Positions 24,459 to 31,002 of a stretch of 35,919 nt of DNA are shown one piece after another. Origin of the DNA: a virus; IMG/VR virus record IMGVR_UViG_3300044712_000580, positions 1 through 35,919 of that record; one strand, written 5' to 3'. The notes beneath the pieces were generated by a model. That model did no database searches. It saw only the letters and a program-made list of their open reading frames with translations, and was not told the DNA's origin. A program made the translations under genes and the position numbers. Each line of letters begins with the position of its first letter. Position 1 is the first letter of the stretch.

Positions 24459-24485
24459 TACATTTGTAAAAAGTATGTATATTTG
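24459..24485 (+). promoter_or_regulatory. Two tandem Bacteroidota-type promoters
   Basis: TACATTTG at 24459-24466 and TATATTTG at 24478-24485, both matching TAnnTTTG, 12 bp apart, ahead of the ATG at 24511. They lie right after the HTH gene, so the rest of the early operon can be expressed independently of it. Confidence 0.7.
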
Positions 24486-24510
24486 TACCAACAAACTAAA
24501 AATCAATTTT

Positions 24511-24807
24511 ATGAAAATCACAATTGAAAAAACCGCCACCGTTCAGGAAACAATCGAATTGCCTGAATTTTTCACCACTTACAGCGGATGGTATTTCCGC
24601 GTGCTTTCTGATGATAATCTTTTTGTAATTACAGAAAGGGGGGGTGGCATTTATAATGGTAAGTACATTAGGCACATGGAACACATGATTAAGCCTTGCA
24701 ATCAGGATGATTTTGTAAATGCTTATGCCGCCACTCTTACCAAATTGCAGGCATATTCCGGAATCGAACATTTGCCATTGATTGATAACACTCAAAATCC
24801 GGAATAA
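24511..24807 (+). CDS. Hypothetical early protein
   Basis: 98 aa from the ATG at 24511; upstream extension would cover the tandem promoters. Beta-rich (MKITIEKTATVQETIELPEF, GWYFRVLSDDNLFVITERGG). No recognised domain. Stop and next start overlap in TAATG. Confidence 0.6.
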   Translation: MKITIEKTATVQETIELPEFFTTYSGWYFRVLSDDNLFVITERGGGIYNGKYIRHMEHMIKPCNQDDFVNAYAATLTKLQAYSGIEHLPLIDNTQNPE

Positions 24808-25118
24808 TGAATAACCACCAACAGGAACAAATAGTAATGGAGGCCATGCGCCTTGCAAAAGACCTTGCCGAAAAGTGTTCAAAGTGGCTGCACACCGCAA
24901 CTGACCGCCGGTATGATAACGCCGCTTTAGAACTCGGATTGGCCGCCGATGCCATGTACACCGTATTGCATACCAACGGTGACATTATGGGCAGCGATAC
25001 AGGGAAGCCTTCGTTTGACCTTTTTCAGCCTGATCCTGAATTTCAAAGCGATATGCAGTCGCTTTGGGATTTGCCCGAGCCTGATTTTCGCGAAATAAGG
25101 AGGTTGAAAAATGAGTAA
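24807..25118 (+). CDS. Hypothetical early protein
   Basis: 103 aa, mostly helical (NNHQQEQIVMEAMRLAKDLA, NAALELGLAADAMYTVLHTN), acidic C-terminus. No known family. Translationally coupled to its neighbours by 1-bp and 8-bp overlaps. Confidence 0.6.
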   Translation: MNNHQQEQIVMEAMRLAKDLAEKCSKWLHTATDRRYDNAALELGLAADAMYTVLHTNGDIMGSDTGKPSFDLFQPDPEFQSDMQSLWDLPEPDFREIRRLKNE

Positions 25119-25257
25119 GCCAATTAAAAGCCCATCCCGCGCAACAGCATTGCTAATTAAAAAAGCCATCCGCAAAAATGAAAACAATCGCCTTAGCCAT
25201 CCTTTTCAGCCCAGCAATTTTCGCCGCAAGGGTGCTGCTAAATCAGTCCGAATTTAA
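25111..25257 (+). CDS. Small basic ORF (48 aa)
   Basis: 48 aa, MSKPIKSPSRATALLIKKAI onward, strongly basic and with no acidic patch. Begins 8 bp inside the preceding gene, the same overlap style as its neighbours. Shares most of its 3' half with the next ORF in another frame, so only one may be expressed. Confidence 0.4.
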   Translation: MSKPIKSPSRATALLIKKAIRKNENNRLSHPFQPSNFRRKGAAKSVRI

Positions 25258-25297
25258 TCGGCTGTTATCCGAATTGAGTAACCATTTTAAAAACTAA
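25178..25297 (+). CDS. Small ORF with signal-like N-terminus (39 aa)
   Basis: 39 aa, MKTIALAILFSPAIFAARVL then LNQSEFNRLLSELSNHFKN. The N-terminal 19 residues look like a signal peptide or TM segment. Overlaps the 48-aa ORF by 80 bp in a different frame and ends 5 bp before the ERF gene. Real if the short hydrophobic peptide has a membrane role; otherwise a chance frame. Confidence 0.35.
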   Translation: MKTIALAILFSPAIFAARVLLNQSEFNRLLSELSNHFKN

Positions 25298-25302
25298 AAA
25301 CC

Positions 25303-25878
25303 ATGCAAAAAAGTAATGAAATTGGCGAACTTGCCAAAGCGTTATCCGTGTTTCACGTGAAAGTTGACAAAATCCGCAAGGATGCCAACAACCCATTTTT
25401 CAAATCAAAGTATGCCAGCCTGTCAAACATTTTGGAAGCTATCGATCTACCATTGATTGAATCCGGTTTATCCTTCACCCAATTCCCAACCGATGAAAAC
25501 GGGCTGACTACTATCCTGATGCATGGGGAATCCGGCCAATGGATTGAAGGAAATTACAAAATGAGGCCTGTAAAGGATGATCCGCAGGGGATAGGCTCCT
25601 GCATTACCTACCAACGCCGGTATGCACTTAGCGCAATTTTAGGGCTTAATATTGATGATGATGATGACGGCAACCGCGCCACACATGGAGGAAGTACGCC
25701 GGAGAAGGCTAAAGAAAACGCCGATAACCGCCCTTGGTTAAACGAAGGAACAAAGGAGTTTGCCGGAGCGGTTGAAAAGTTGAAGGCCGGGACAACCACT
25801 ATTGAGAAAATTAAATCAGTGCTGAAAGTAAGTAAGGCAACGGAAGCCAAACTTTTGGCGGCTATTTCTAACCAATAA
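25303..25878 (+). CDS. ERF-family single-strand annealing protein
   Basis: 191 aa. Family pattern: ELAKALSVFHVKVDKIRKDA, NPFFKSKYASLSNILEAID, then IGSCITYQRRYALSAILGLN followed by an acidic IDDDDDGN. ERF proteins anneal complementary single strands in phage recombination and circularisation. Here the partner exonuclease is not recognised; the RuvC-like resolvase is downstream. The C-terminal ~55 residues are a variable linker and helix. Confidence 0.92.
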   Translation: MQKSNEIGELAKALSVFHVKVDKIRKDANNPFFKSKYASLSNILEAIDLPLIESGLSFTQFPTDENGLTTILMHGESGQWIEGNYKMRPVKDDPQGIGSCITYQRRYALSAILGLNIDDDDDGNRATHGGSTPEKAKENADNRPWLNEGTKEFAGAVEKLKAGTTTIEKIKSVLKVSKATEAKLLAAISNQ

Positions 25879-25889
25879 AAACCAATCAA

Positions 25890-26474
25890 ATGAAAAACGA
25901 AGATTACCATGCCGCTTTGCCTGATGCAACCGAAAGGCCGGAATATGAACCGCAAAGCCCTCTTACCACAATGCCGGCAAAATCGCTTACCGATGCCTTT
26001 ATTTTGGCTGATAAGGATTACATTGCTACACGTATCATTCAGGCAGTTGAGGATGGCGAAATGGATCCGCTAAAGGCTTTATCAGGCCTTAAGGCAATGG
26101 AAAGCCTTGTAAGTACATTGACCGACAAAAACCCAAAAACAAACCCGCATGCTGATAAGGCAATACTTTTGCAACAGCATATTACAGATGCCGCTTTTGC
26201 TTACAGTGAAAAAAAATTCATCCTATACGGTGCTACCTTTACAAAAACAGAAGTTGGCACAAAGTACGATTACAGCCAGTGCAATGACGCAAAATTGGCC
26301 GAACTTGAAAAGGCCGCTAAAGATGCCGCCGATGCACTTAAAAAGCGGCAGGAGTTTTTAAAGACTGTACCGTCTGAAGGCATGACTGTAACCGATACCG
26401 AAAGCGGCGAAACGTACACCGTTTACCCACCATCTAAATCATCCACCTCCACCGTTAGCGTATCTTTCAAATGA
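25890..26474 (+). CDS. Hypothetical early protein, recombination-cluster member
   Basis: 194 aa. Acidic/proline-rich N-terminus, then helical AESLVSTLTDKNPK-like region, FAYSEKKFILYGATFTKTEV and a Lys/Ala-rich helix (KLAELEKAAKDAADALKKRQ). Follows ERF by 11 bp. Resembles in outline helical accessory proteins next to ssDNA-annealing genes, but no family name can be supported. Confidence 0.55.
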   Translation: MKNEDYHAALPDATERPEYEPQSPLTTMPAKSLTDAFILADKDYIATRIIQAVEDGEMDPLKALSGLKAMESLVSTLTDKNPKTNPHADKAILLQQHITDAAFAYSEKKFILYGATFTKTEVGTKYDYSQCNDAKLAELEKAAKDAADALKKRQEFLKTVPSEGMTVTDTESGETYTVYPPSKSSTSTVSVSFK

Positions 26475-26728
26475 ACCTTACCAAATCCATTTACAGCAAC
26501 GTTTCCGGCCAGCTTTACGGCGCTCAATTTGAGCCAGTAATGATAATCAGCCGCCGTGATAACGTGCTGATTGTCGAAGGTGTTAAAGGCCGCTTTCCGG
26601 TGCATTGTGACCATGTTGCGGAAAGTATTGAAGGCATTGAACCGGAACAGGAAAAAGAAAAAGTAATCAATCAGCCTGTGAAAAAACAAAAGCAGTCAGT
26701 AAAAGTTATTCAAAACAAATTGTTTTAG
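26471..26728 (+). CDS. Hypothetical early protein
   Basis: 85 aa. ATGA overlap with the preceding gene. Short beta-rich core (FEPVMIISRRDNVLIVEGVK, GRFPVHCDHVAES) and a Lys/Gln-rich tail ending in a QNKLF-like peptide. The tail is reminiscent of short C-terminal clamp/SSB-interaction peptides, which is speculative. Confidence 0.55.
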   Translation: MNLTKSIYSNVSGQLYGAQFEPVMIISRRDNVLIVEGVKGRFPVHCDHVAESIEGIEPEQEKEKVINQPVKKQKQSVKVIQNKLF

Positions 26729-26743
26729 GTTGGTTTTTAGTTA

Positions 26744-26775
26744 AAGGGGTGTGACGTTTCAACGTGTGACCCCTT
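26744..26775 (+). other. Two-tier perfect hairpin with repeated GTGTGAC
   Basis: AAGGGGT-GTG-ACGTT-TC-AACGT-GTG-ACCCCTT: 7-bp outer and 5-bp inner stems separated by a symmetric GTG/GTG internal loop. The same DNA contains GTGTGAC as a direct repeat (26750-26756 and 26764-26770 region). It fills most of the 72-bp gap before the winged-helix gene. Could be a terminator (TTGTTT follows), a regulator site or an RNA protein-binding site. Confidence 0.6.
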
Positions 26776-26800
26776 GTTTAAAACCGCAAAAATTTACATT

Positions 26801-27091
26801 ATGGAACAACTAACTATTGACTTTGGCCATCCAGCCCGCAAAACAGATCCGCAAACATCGCACATTGCTGCGGATATGATTAATTTCCGAAACAAGCATT
26901 TTGCCGTTATCTTGTACGTTCTTACCGAACCAATGGGCAAAGATGGCATTGCAAGGCTTACCGGATTAACAGGAACTCAGGTTGACCGCCGATTGCACGA
27001 AATGGCAAAGGCTGGATTGGTTGAATTGACAGGCAAAAAGGTATTGAGCGATGCAGGCAGGCCGGAAAGGGAATGGAGGAAAAAGTTATGA
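26801..27091 (+). CDS. Winged-helix-like DNA-binding protein
   Basis: 96 aa from the ATG at 26801. FAVILYVLTEPMGKDGIARL, TGLTGTQVDRRLHEMAKAGL and VELTGKKVLSDAGRPEREWR have the spacing of a winged helix (helix-turn-helix plus wing). Short N-terminal TIDFGHPARKTDPQTSHIAA is common in phage proteins of this kind. It overlaps the methyltransferase by ATGA, so the two are coupled; it may control or accompany the methyltransferase. Confidence 0.7.
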   Translation: MEQLTIDFGHPARKTDPQTSHIAADMINFRNKHFAVILYVLTEPMGKDGIARLTGLTGTQVDRRLHEMAKAGLVELTGKKVLSDAGRPEREWRKKL

Positions 27092-28194
27092 CACATGGCA
27101 GCTTATTTTCAGGCATTGGCGGCTTTGATTTAGCCTCTCAATGGATGGGATGGCAAAATCTGTTTCATTGTGAAATGAATCCTTTTGGGCAAAAGGTTTT
27201 GAACCACTATTGGCCGGATGCTGAATTATTTACCGATATTACAAAATCAGATTTTAAAAAGTATGCAAACCAAATTGATATTCTCACCGGAGGATTCCCC
27301 TGCCAGCCGTACAGCCACGCCGGAAAAAGACTTGGCAAAGAAGATGACCGCCACTTGTGGCCGGAAATGCTTAGAGCAATACGGGAAATTCAACCGACAT
27401 GGGTTGTGGGCGAAAACGTTAGCGGCCTTATTAGTTGGAATGGAGGGCTGGTATTCCACGAGGTGCAAACTGACTTGGAAGCTGAAGGGTACGAAGTATT
27501 CCCGGTTGTACTTCCAGCTTGCGCCGTCAACGCTCCCCACCGAAGGGATAGAATTTGGTTTATTGCCTACTCCGGATTGCAGCGACAGACGGAGCGACAA
27601 CAGCAGTCAATGGGGATTGAGCAACTACGCAAAGAACGGCCTATTATTAACACCAACGACCAGGGAAGAACCACAGGATTTGGAGGTATTCAAAAAGAGA
27701 ATGGAGAAATACCCGAATGGAACAACGATTCCGAATTTGGCAACGCAAGTAATGGGATTACTACCAACCCCGCAAGCAATAGACGGAAACGGCACGGGAA
27801 GGGAATTGAGATTGAAAAAGGATTGCAACCGGAACCCGAATCAGCCGGGAAGTTGGAGGGGGGATTTGAAGGATTATGCAGTGCATGGGATGTTGCCGAC
27901 ACCGGCAACCAGGGATTACAAAGGGGCAAGGTCAACGGAAGCATTACAGGAATCAGGCAGGAACCACACAAACAGCCTGCCGGATTCATTCCATCAACCT
28001 GGCAAAACTTCCCAACTCAACCCTCGGTTTGTGGCCGAAATGATGGGGTTCCCGCCGGATTGGTTGGAATTACCGTTTCAAAGCACCGAAACGAAAGCAT
28101 AAAGGCTTATGGTAATGCAATAGTTCCGCAGGTAGCTTTACAAATTTTTAAAGCAATACAGCAAATGGAAAATAATTTTGCCAATCTCACCTAA
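27088..28194 (+). CDS. DNA cytosine-5 methyltransferase
   Basis: 368 aa from the ATG at 27088 (ATGA overlap; an in-frame ATG at 27073 is possible). Motif I SLFSGIGGFDLA (5-16), motif IV GGFPCQPYSHAG with catalytic Cys72, motif VI GENV (108-111), motif VIII HRRDR (151-155), motif X SIKAYGNAIVPQVALQIFKA at the C-terminus. The region between ~165 and 300 is low-complexity and polar (target-recognition region), which is where a second frame is also open. No cognate restriction enzyme is present, so it is an orphan enzyme, probably protecting phage DNA. Confidence 0.95.
   Translation: MTHGSLFSGIGGFDLASQWMGWQNLFHCEMNPFGQKVLNHYWPDAELFTDITKSDFKKYANQIDILTGGFPCQPYSHAGKRLGKEDDRHLWPEMLRAIREIQPTWVVGENVSGLISWNGGLVFHEVQTDLEAEGYEVFPVVLPACAVNAPHRRDRIWFIAYSGLQRQTERQQQSMGIEQLRKERPIINTNDQGRTTGFGGIQKENGEIPEWNNDSEFGNASNGITTNPASNRRKRHGKGIEIEKGLQPEPESAGKLEGGFEGLCSAWDVADTGNQGLQRGKVNGSITGIRQEPHKQPAGFIPSTWQNFPTQPSVCGRNDGVPAGLVGITVSKHRNESIKAYGNAIVPQVALQIFKAIQQMENNFANLT
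27263..28102 (+). CDS. Overlapping ORF inside the methyltransferase gene, conserved-looking LLPTP / LNPRFV protein
   Basis: 279 aa from the ATG at 27263 (an earlier ATG at 27218). Read in the +1 frame relative to the methyltransferase. It is not random: RCKLTWKLKGTKYSRLYFQL, three LLPTP/MLPTP units each with a following D or R-D (FGLLPTPDCSDRR, MGLLPTPQAIDGNG, HGMLPTPATRDYKG) and a C-terminal LNPRFVAEMMGFPPDWLELP. As I recall, LLPTPxAxD and LNPxFVxxMMGFPxxW occur together in phage proteins annotated near or within Dcm-type genes. So both frames probably encode protein. Function unknown. Confidence 0.6.
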   Translation: MQTKLIFSPEDSPASRTATPEKDLAKKMTATCGRKCLEQYGKFNRHGLWAKTLAALLVGMEGWYSTRCKLTWKLKGTKYSRLYFQLAPSTLPTEGIEFGLLPTPDCSDRRSDNSSQWGLSNYAKNGLLLTPTTREEPQDLEVFKKRMEKYPNGTTIPNLATQVMGLLPTPQAIDGNGTGRELRLKKDCNRNPNQPGSWRGDLKDYAVHGMLPTPATRDYKGARSTEALQESGRNHTNSLPDSFHQPGKTSQLNPRFVAEMMGFPPDWLELPFQSTETKA

Positions 28195-28265
28195 AAACCA
28201 TACTTTTATACCAGATTCGGTTGGCGTGTGGTAGCACCACCCGAATTAATTGGTAATTTTTACCG

Positions 28266-28307
28266 CCCCGGTTTTCAGTCTACCACCTGAGCCGGGGTTT
28301 CTTTTTT
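28266..28307 (+). terminator. Terminator or attenuator directly before next start codon
   Basis: CCCCGG-TTTT-CAG-tctaccac-CTG-AG-CCGGGG followed by TTTCTTTTTT. Stems 28266-28271/28292-28297 and 28276-28278/28287-28289. The T-run ends at 28307 and the ATG of the next gene is 28308, so a stopped transcript would end right at the start codon. The 113 bp 28195-28307 hold no gene. Confidence 0.8.
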
Positions 28308-28622
28308 ATGGAATACAGAAAGCTACCGGACACTTACCGGAAAAATGGTTACACATTTTATTTGGTAACCCGCGAAGGATTGATTGCAACTTACAGCCAA
28401 CATATGGATGATGGAAAAATAGTAGGTTATGAATCCTTTATTATTCAGCAACTCGAAGCCGTTGAAATGTTTTTAAATTCTGTTGAAGCCCGCGAAGCAG
28501 TGCCAGGAACAGAACATTGGGGTTCTTTAGCATTTACGGCTCGCACACCTGAGCAGGCAGAAAAGCACCGGCAAATATTGGCTGAACATTTAGAAGCGCA
28601 AAAAACCGCAAAACATGGCTAA
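28308..28622 (+). CDS. Hypothetical protein
   Basis: 104 aa. LPDTYRKNGYTFYLVTREGL, IATYSQHMDDGKIVGYESFI and the C-terminal AFTARTPEQAEKHRQILAEH suggest a small alpha/beta protein. No recognised family. It has no room for a leader between the preceding T-run and its ATG. Confidence 0.6.
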   Translation: MEYRKLPDTYRKNGYTFYLVTREGLIATYSQHMDDGKIVGYESFIIQQLEAVEMFLNSVEAREAVPGTEHWGSLAFTARTPEQAEKHRQILAEHLEAQKTAKHG

Positions 28623-29301
28623 AGACCCTGCTTTTCTTTTTTACACTTCTGATTTTCTTACCGGCACGCTTACCATGACAGATGAACAAGTCGGGAAATA
28701 TATACGGCTGCTTTGTTTGCAGCATCAAAAAGGCGTTCTATCTGAAAAAGATATGTTATTCATATGTAAATCATACGATGAAGATATTTTTTGCAAATTC
28801 GTAAAAGTCGGCAACGGATATATAAATCAGCGTTTGGCCGATGAAAGCGAAAAACGCGCAAAGTATTCAGAATCAAGGTCTAATAATAGAAAAAAGAAAA
28901 ATGATGTGAAAAACATATGTAATTCATATGATGCACATATGGAAAATGAAAATGAAAATATAAATGAAGATGTATTTAAGGAAAAAAATACAGCGCAATT
29001 TCCAAAATTTGATGATGATTTTGAACTTACAGAAACCGAAATACAGGCTGCAAAGGAAATTAACCACCGGCAAACCGGACAAATGCCAACGGAAAAGGAT
29101 ATAGGCAATTGGCTTTATATTTTTAAGCAGGTAAATTTTACCGGCCAAAAATTTTATGAAAATAGATCCGAAATAGTAAAGCACTTTAAAAACTGGGTAA
29201 AATCTCAAAAATTACAAAATGGAAATCAAAACGGTAATTCAGCAGGTAACGGAAAACTTGGGACTTCAGCAGCACGAATCGAAGCCCTTAAAAACTGGTG
29301 A
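28615..29301 (+). CDS. Replication-initiator-like protein (DUF1376 / replisome-organiser N-terminus)
   Basis: 228 aa. The N-terminus DPAFLFYTSDFLTGTLTMTD then EQVGKYIRLLCLQHQKGVLS is the typical start of phage DUF1376/replication-organiser proteins (winged helix for origin binding). A low-complexity Asn/Lys/Glu linker follows, then a helical C-terminal domain (EIQAAKEINHRQTGQMPTEK, FYENRSEIVKHFKNWVKSQK). Overlaps the next gene by 83 bp. An origin may lie within or near this gene. Confidence 0.75.
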   Translation: MAKDPAFLFYTSDFLTGTLTMTDEQVGKYIRLLCLQHQKGVLSEKDMLFICKSYDEDIFCKFVKVGNGYINQRLADESEKRAKYSESRSNNRKKKNDVKNICNSYDAHMENENENINEDVFKEKNTAQFPKFDDDFELTETEIQAAKEINHRQTGQMPTEKDIGNWLYIFKQVNFTGQKFYENRSEIVKHFKNWVKSQKLQNGNQNGNSAGNGKLGTSAARIEALKNW

Positions 29302-30013
29302 TAATGGATTTGCACAGGCATTGCAATCTGAAAGCCTGCAAACCGCTTCTAATGAGCAAATAGGGCAGGTTTTACGATTGGCCATGCTTATGGTTGGTAT
29401 CAGGGCGCAAAATCTTCCATCTGATGAGGAAAAAATGGTTTTGCTTGCCTTTATCCGGTCAAAGTACGGCGGGCATAAATTGGCTGAATTACGGTTGGCT
29501 TTTGAATTGGCCGTTGCCGGAGAATTAAATTTAGGCGAATCCGGCGCAACCTGTTACGAAAATTTTTCTTGCGAATACATTGGCCGGATTATGTCAGCTT
29601 ACCGGCAATGGGCAAAGGAACAGCACAAGGCCTTGCCGATTGAACCGCCAAAAGGATTACTTGAGTACCGGATGCCGAGAATAGATTGGGCTGATGAATG
29701 GGAGCATGTAAAGGAAATGGCAGCCGCCGGAAATATTGAAAAGTGCATAATTGTAACTCCGCTTTATGATTGGTTAGCTGAAAATGGATTAATAAACCTT
29801 TCCGGCCCCGAAAAAAAGCAGTTTTACATTTCGGCAAGGTCAGCAATGATAAGCCAATTGAATGAGGAGAAAAATACCGGCAATTTAAGTTTTGAACAGC
29901 GCCAGGATTTGGAAGATTTGCGCCGTGAAGATTGGTTTAAGGTTGAACGGCTGAAAACTAAGCTGCAAAATAAATCGAAAATTTTGGCTGTTAAATGGTT
30001 GGCATTAAAATAA
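29219..30013 (+). CDS. Hypothetical replication-associated protein
   Basis: 264 aa, mostly helical: EKMVLLAFIRSKYGGHKLAE, LRLAFELAVAGELNLGESG, NFSCEYIGRIMSAYRQWAKE. This pattern recalls the small phage proteins that follow a DUF1376 initiator and may load helicase, but no ATPase motif is present. The 83-bp overlap with the initiator gene is long; a later start cannot be excluded. Confidence 0.55.
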   Translation: MEIKTVIQQVTENLGLQQHESKPLKTGDNGFAQALQSESLQTASNEQIGQVLRLAMLMVGIRAQNLPSDEEKMVLLAFIRSKYGGHKLAELRLAFELAVAGELNLGESGATCYENFSCEYIGRIMSAYRQWAKEQHKALPIEPPKGLLEYRMPRIDWADEWEHVKEMAAAGNIEKCIIVTPLYDWLAENGLINLSGPEKKQFYISARSAMISQLNEEKNTGNLSFEQRQDLEDLRREDWFKVERLKTKLQNKSKILAVKWLALK

Positions 30014-30027
30014 ATACTTTACATTTG
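29999..30027 (+). promoter_or_regulatory. Promoter for the RuvC-like gene
   Basis: TACATTTG at 30020-30027 with a TTGG at 29999-30002 18 bp upstream. It lies in the 18-bp gap between the genes and 5 bp before the ATG at 30032. Because no terminator follows until 32095, it could also supply transcripts into the cassette array. Confidence 0.75.
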
Positions 30028-30031
30028 TAAA

Positions 30032-30463
30032 ATGGTAAACTACAGAGATTACGACTACATAATCGGCATTGACCCCGGCGTAAATACAGGGTTTGCCGTT
30101 TGGGATAGGTTGGATAAAAAGTTAATCAAAGTCAAAACGCTAACAGCAGTACAGGCCGAAGAAATGGTTAAGCGTGATTTTTTGGCTTTAGATGCAAAAA
30201 TTTTAGTCCGCTTTGAAGATGCCCGCCTTCGCCATTGGTTCGGTAAAGCAGGCCGCGAACAGTTGCAGGGAGCCGGATCAATTAAAAGGGATTGCCAGCG
30301 GTGGGAGGAGTTTCTAACGTACTACGATATTCCTTTTGAGGAAGTATCCCCAAAAAACAACCGGACAAAAATGTCAGCTGAGGAATTTAAGCGATTGACC
30401 GGATGGAATGAAAGATGCAGCGAACACGCGCGGGACGCGGCTATGTTATGTTTTGGATTGTAA
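30032..30463 (+). CDS. RuvC-like Holliday-junction resolvase
   Basis: 143 aa, RNase H fold. Catalytic pattern: GIDPGVNTGFAVWD (first Asp, residue 14), VRFEDARLRHWFGK (Glu), KRDCQRWEEFLTYYDIPFEE and C-terminal CSEHARDAAMLCFGL (last acidic pair). Length fits phage RuvC proteins (~140-170 aa). Resolves branched DNA before packaging; works with the ERF protein. Immediately upstream of the cassette region. Confidence 0.88.
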   Translation: MVNYRDYDYIIGIDPGVNTGFAVWDRLDKKLIKVKTLTAVQAEEMVKRDFLALDAKILVRFEDARLRHWFGKAGREQLQGAGSIKRDCQRWEEFLTYYDIPFEEVSPKNNRTKMSAEEFKRLTGWNERCSEHARDAAMLCFGL

Positions 30464-30473
30464 AAATTTAATT

Positions 30474-30608
30474 ATGAAAAATAAACTTTGGCGCGCAAAT
30501 CATTTGCTTATTTATTATTGGAATAATCATAATGAAAAACCTTATGGGAATTATTATTTGCGCGGCAGAAATACAAGATTTCGGAAAAAACTAAAACCTT
30601 GTTTTTAA
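30474..30608 (+). CDS. Small basic ORF (44 aa)
   Basis: 44 aa, MKNKLWRANHLLIYYWNNHN then a Lys/Arg-rich end. 10 bp after the RuvC stop, 1 bp before the next gene. Could be a short DNA-binding protein or a spurious frame. Confidence 0.45.
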   Translation: MKNKLWRANHLLIYYWNNHNEKPYGNYYLRGRNTRFRKKLKPCF

Positions 30609-30609
30609 T

Positions 30610-30921
30610 ATGCTTAGATATTTAACCACCTACTCATCCGGGAAAGTTATTGCTCAAAAACCGGATTTACCTGAACCGCTTGATTTTGTAAAAGAGGCGG
30701 CAATTAATCCTGTTCCAAAAAAATGTGGATGGTGCATAAAAAGCGGCCCAGGCAATGAAATTAGCACGATTAAAGGCGTTGTAATTGCAAGGCATTTGAA
30801 CGGCGATCCTTTTCATTCGATACGATTCGATAATCGTACAAAGCGAAATGAGGCCGTTTATTACCTGCAAAATCGTTACAGGAATATGCAGTTTATAATT
30901 TGTGTTGAGTTTGATGATTAA
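30610..30921 (+). CDS. Hypothetical protein at the left edge of the cassette array
   Basis: 103 aa, KKCGWCIKSGPGNEISTIKG, VVIARHLNGDPFHSIRFDNR; the C-G-W-C pair might bind metal. Its stop codon TAA (30919-30921) lies within the first attC-like core GATTAAC, as is common for cassette genes. However, no matching TTAATC core was found at a plausible upstream position, so it is either a cassette that has lost its left end or a resident gene beside the insertion point. Confidence 0.6.
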   Translation: MLRYLTTYSSGKVIAQKPDLPEPLDFVKEAAINPVPKKCGWCIKSGPGNEISTIKGVVIARHLNGDPFHSIRFDNRTKRNEAVYYLQNRYRNMQFIICVEFDD

Positions 30922-30970
30922 CGTTTTGCAGATTGGCGGTCGTTTTAATGCCGCCAATGTTCTGTTATGT
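30916..30970 (+). other. attC: attC-like site 0 (left boundary of array)
   Basis: 55 bp. Left core GATTAAC (30916-30922), right core GTTATGT (30964-30970). Between them ATTGGCGG (30932-30939) and CCGCCAAT (30951-30958) form a perfect 8-bp arm, and CAG/CTG (30929-30931, 30962-30964) extend it with unpaired bases, as in attC L-boxes. The left core does not match any upstream right core, unlike the other sites. Confidence 0.75.
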
Positions 30971-31002
30971 GATGGGCTTTTATTAACTGAAAATAAATCA
31001 TT

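Noticed and set aside
27247-27600. Minus-strand ORFs inside the methyltransferase gene
   Set aside because: No motif or coupling; they are shadows of the two plus-strand frames, which do show family signatures.
30121-30128. GTTAATCA as the start of a cassette matching attC site 0
   Set aside because: It lies inside the RuvC-like coding sequence and would place RuvC's C-terminal half inside a cassette; chance match of a short AT-rich string.
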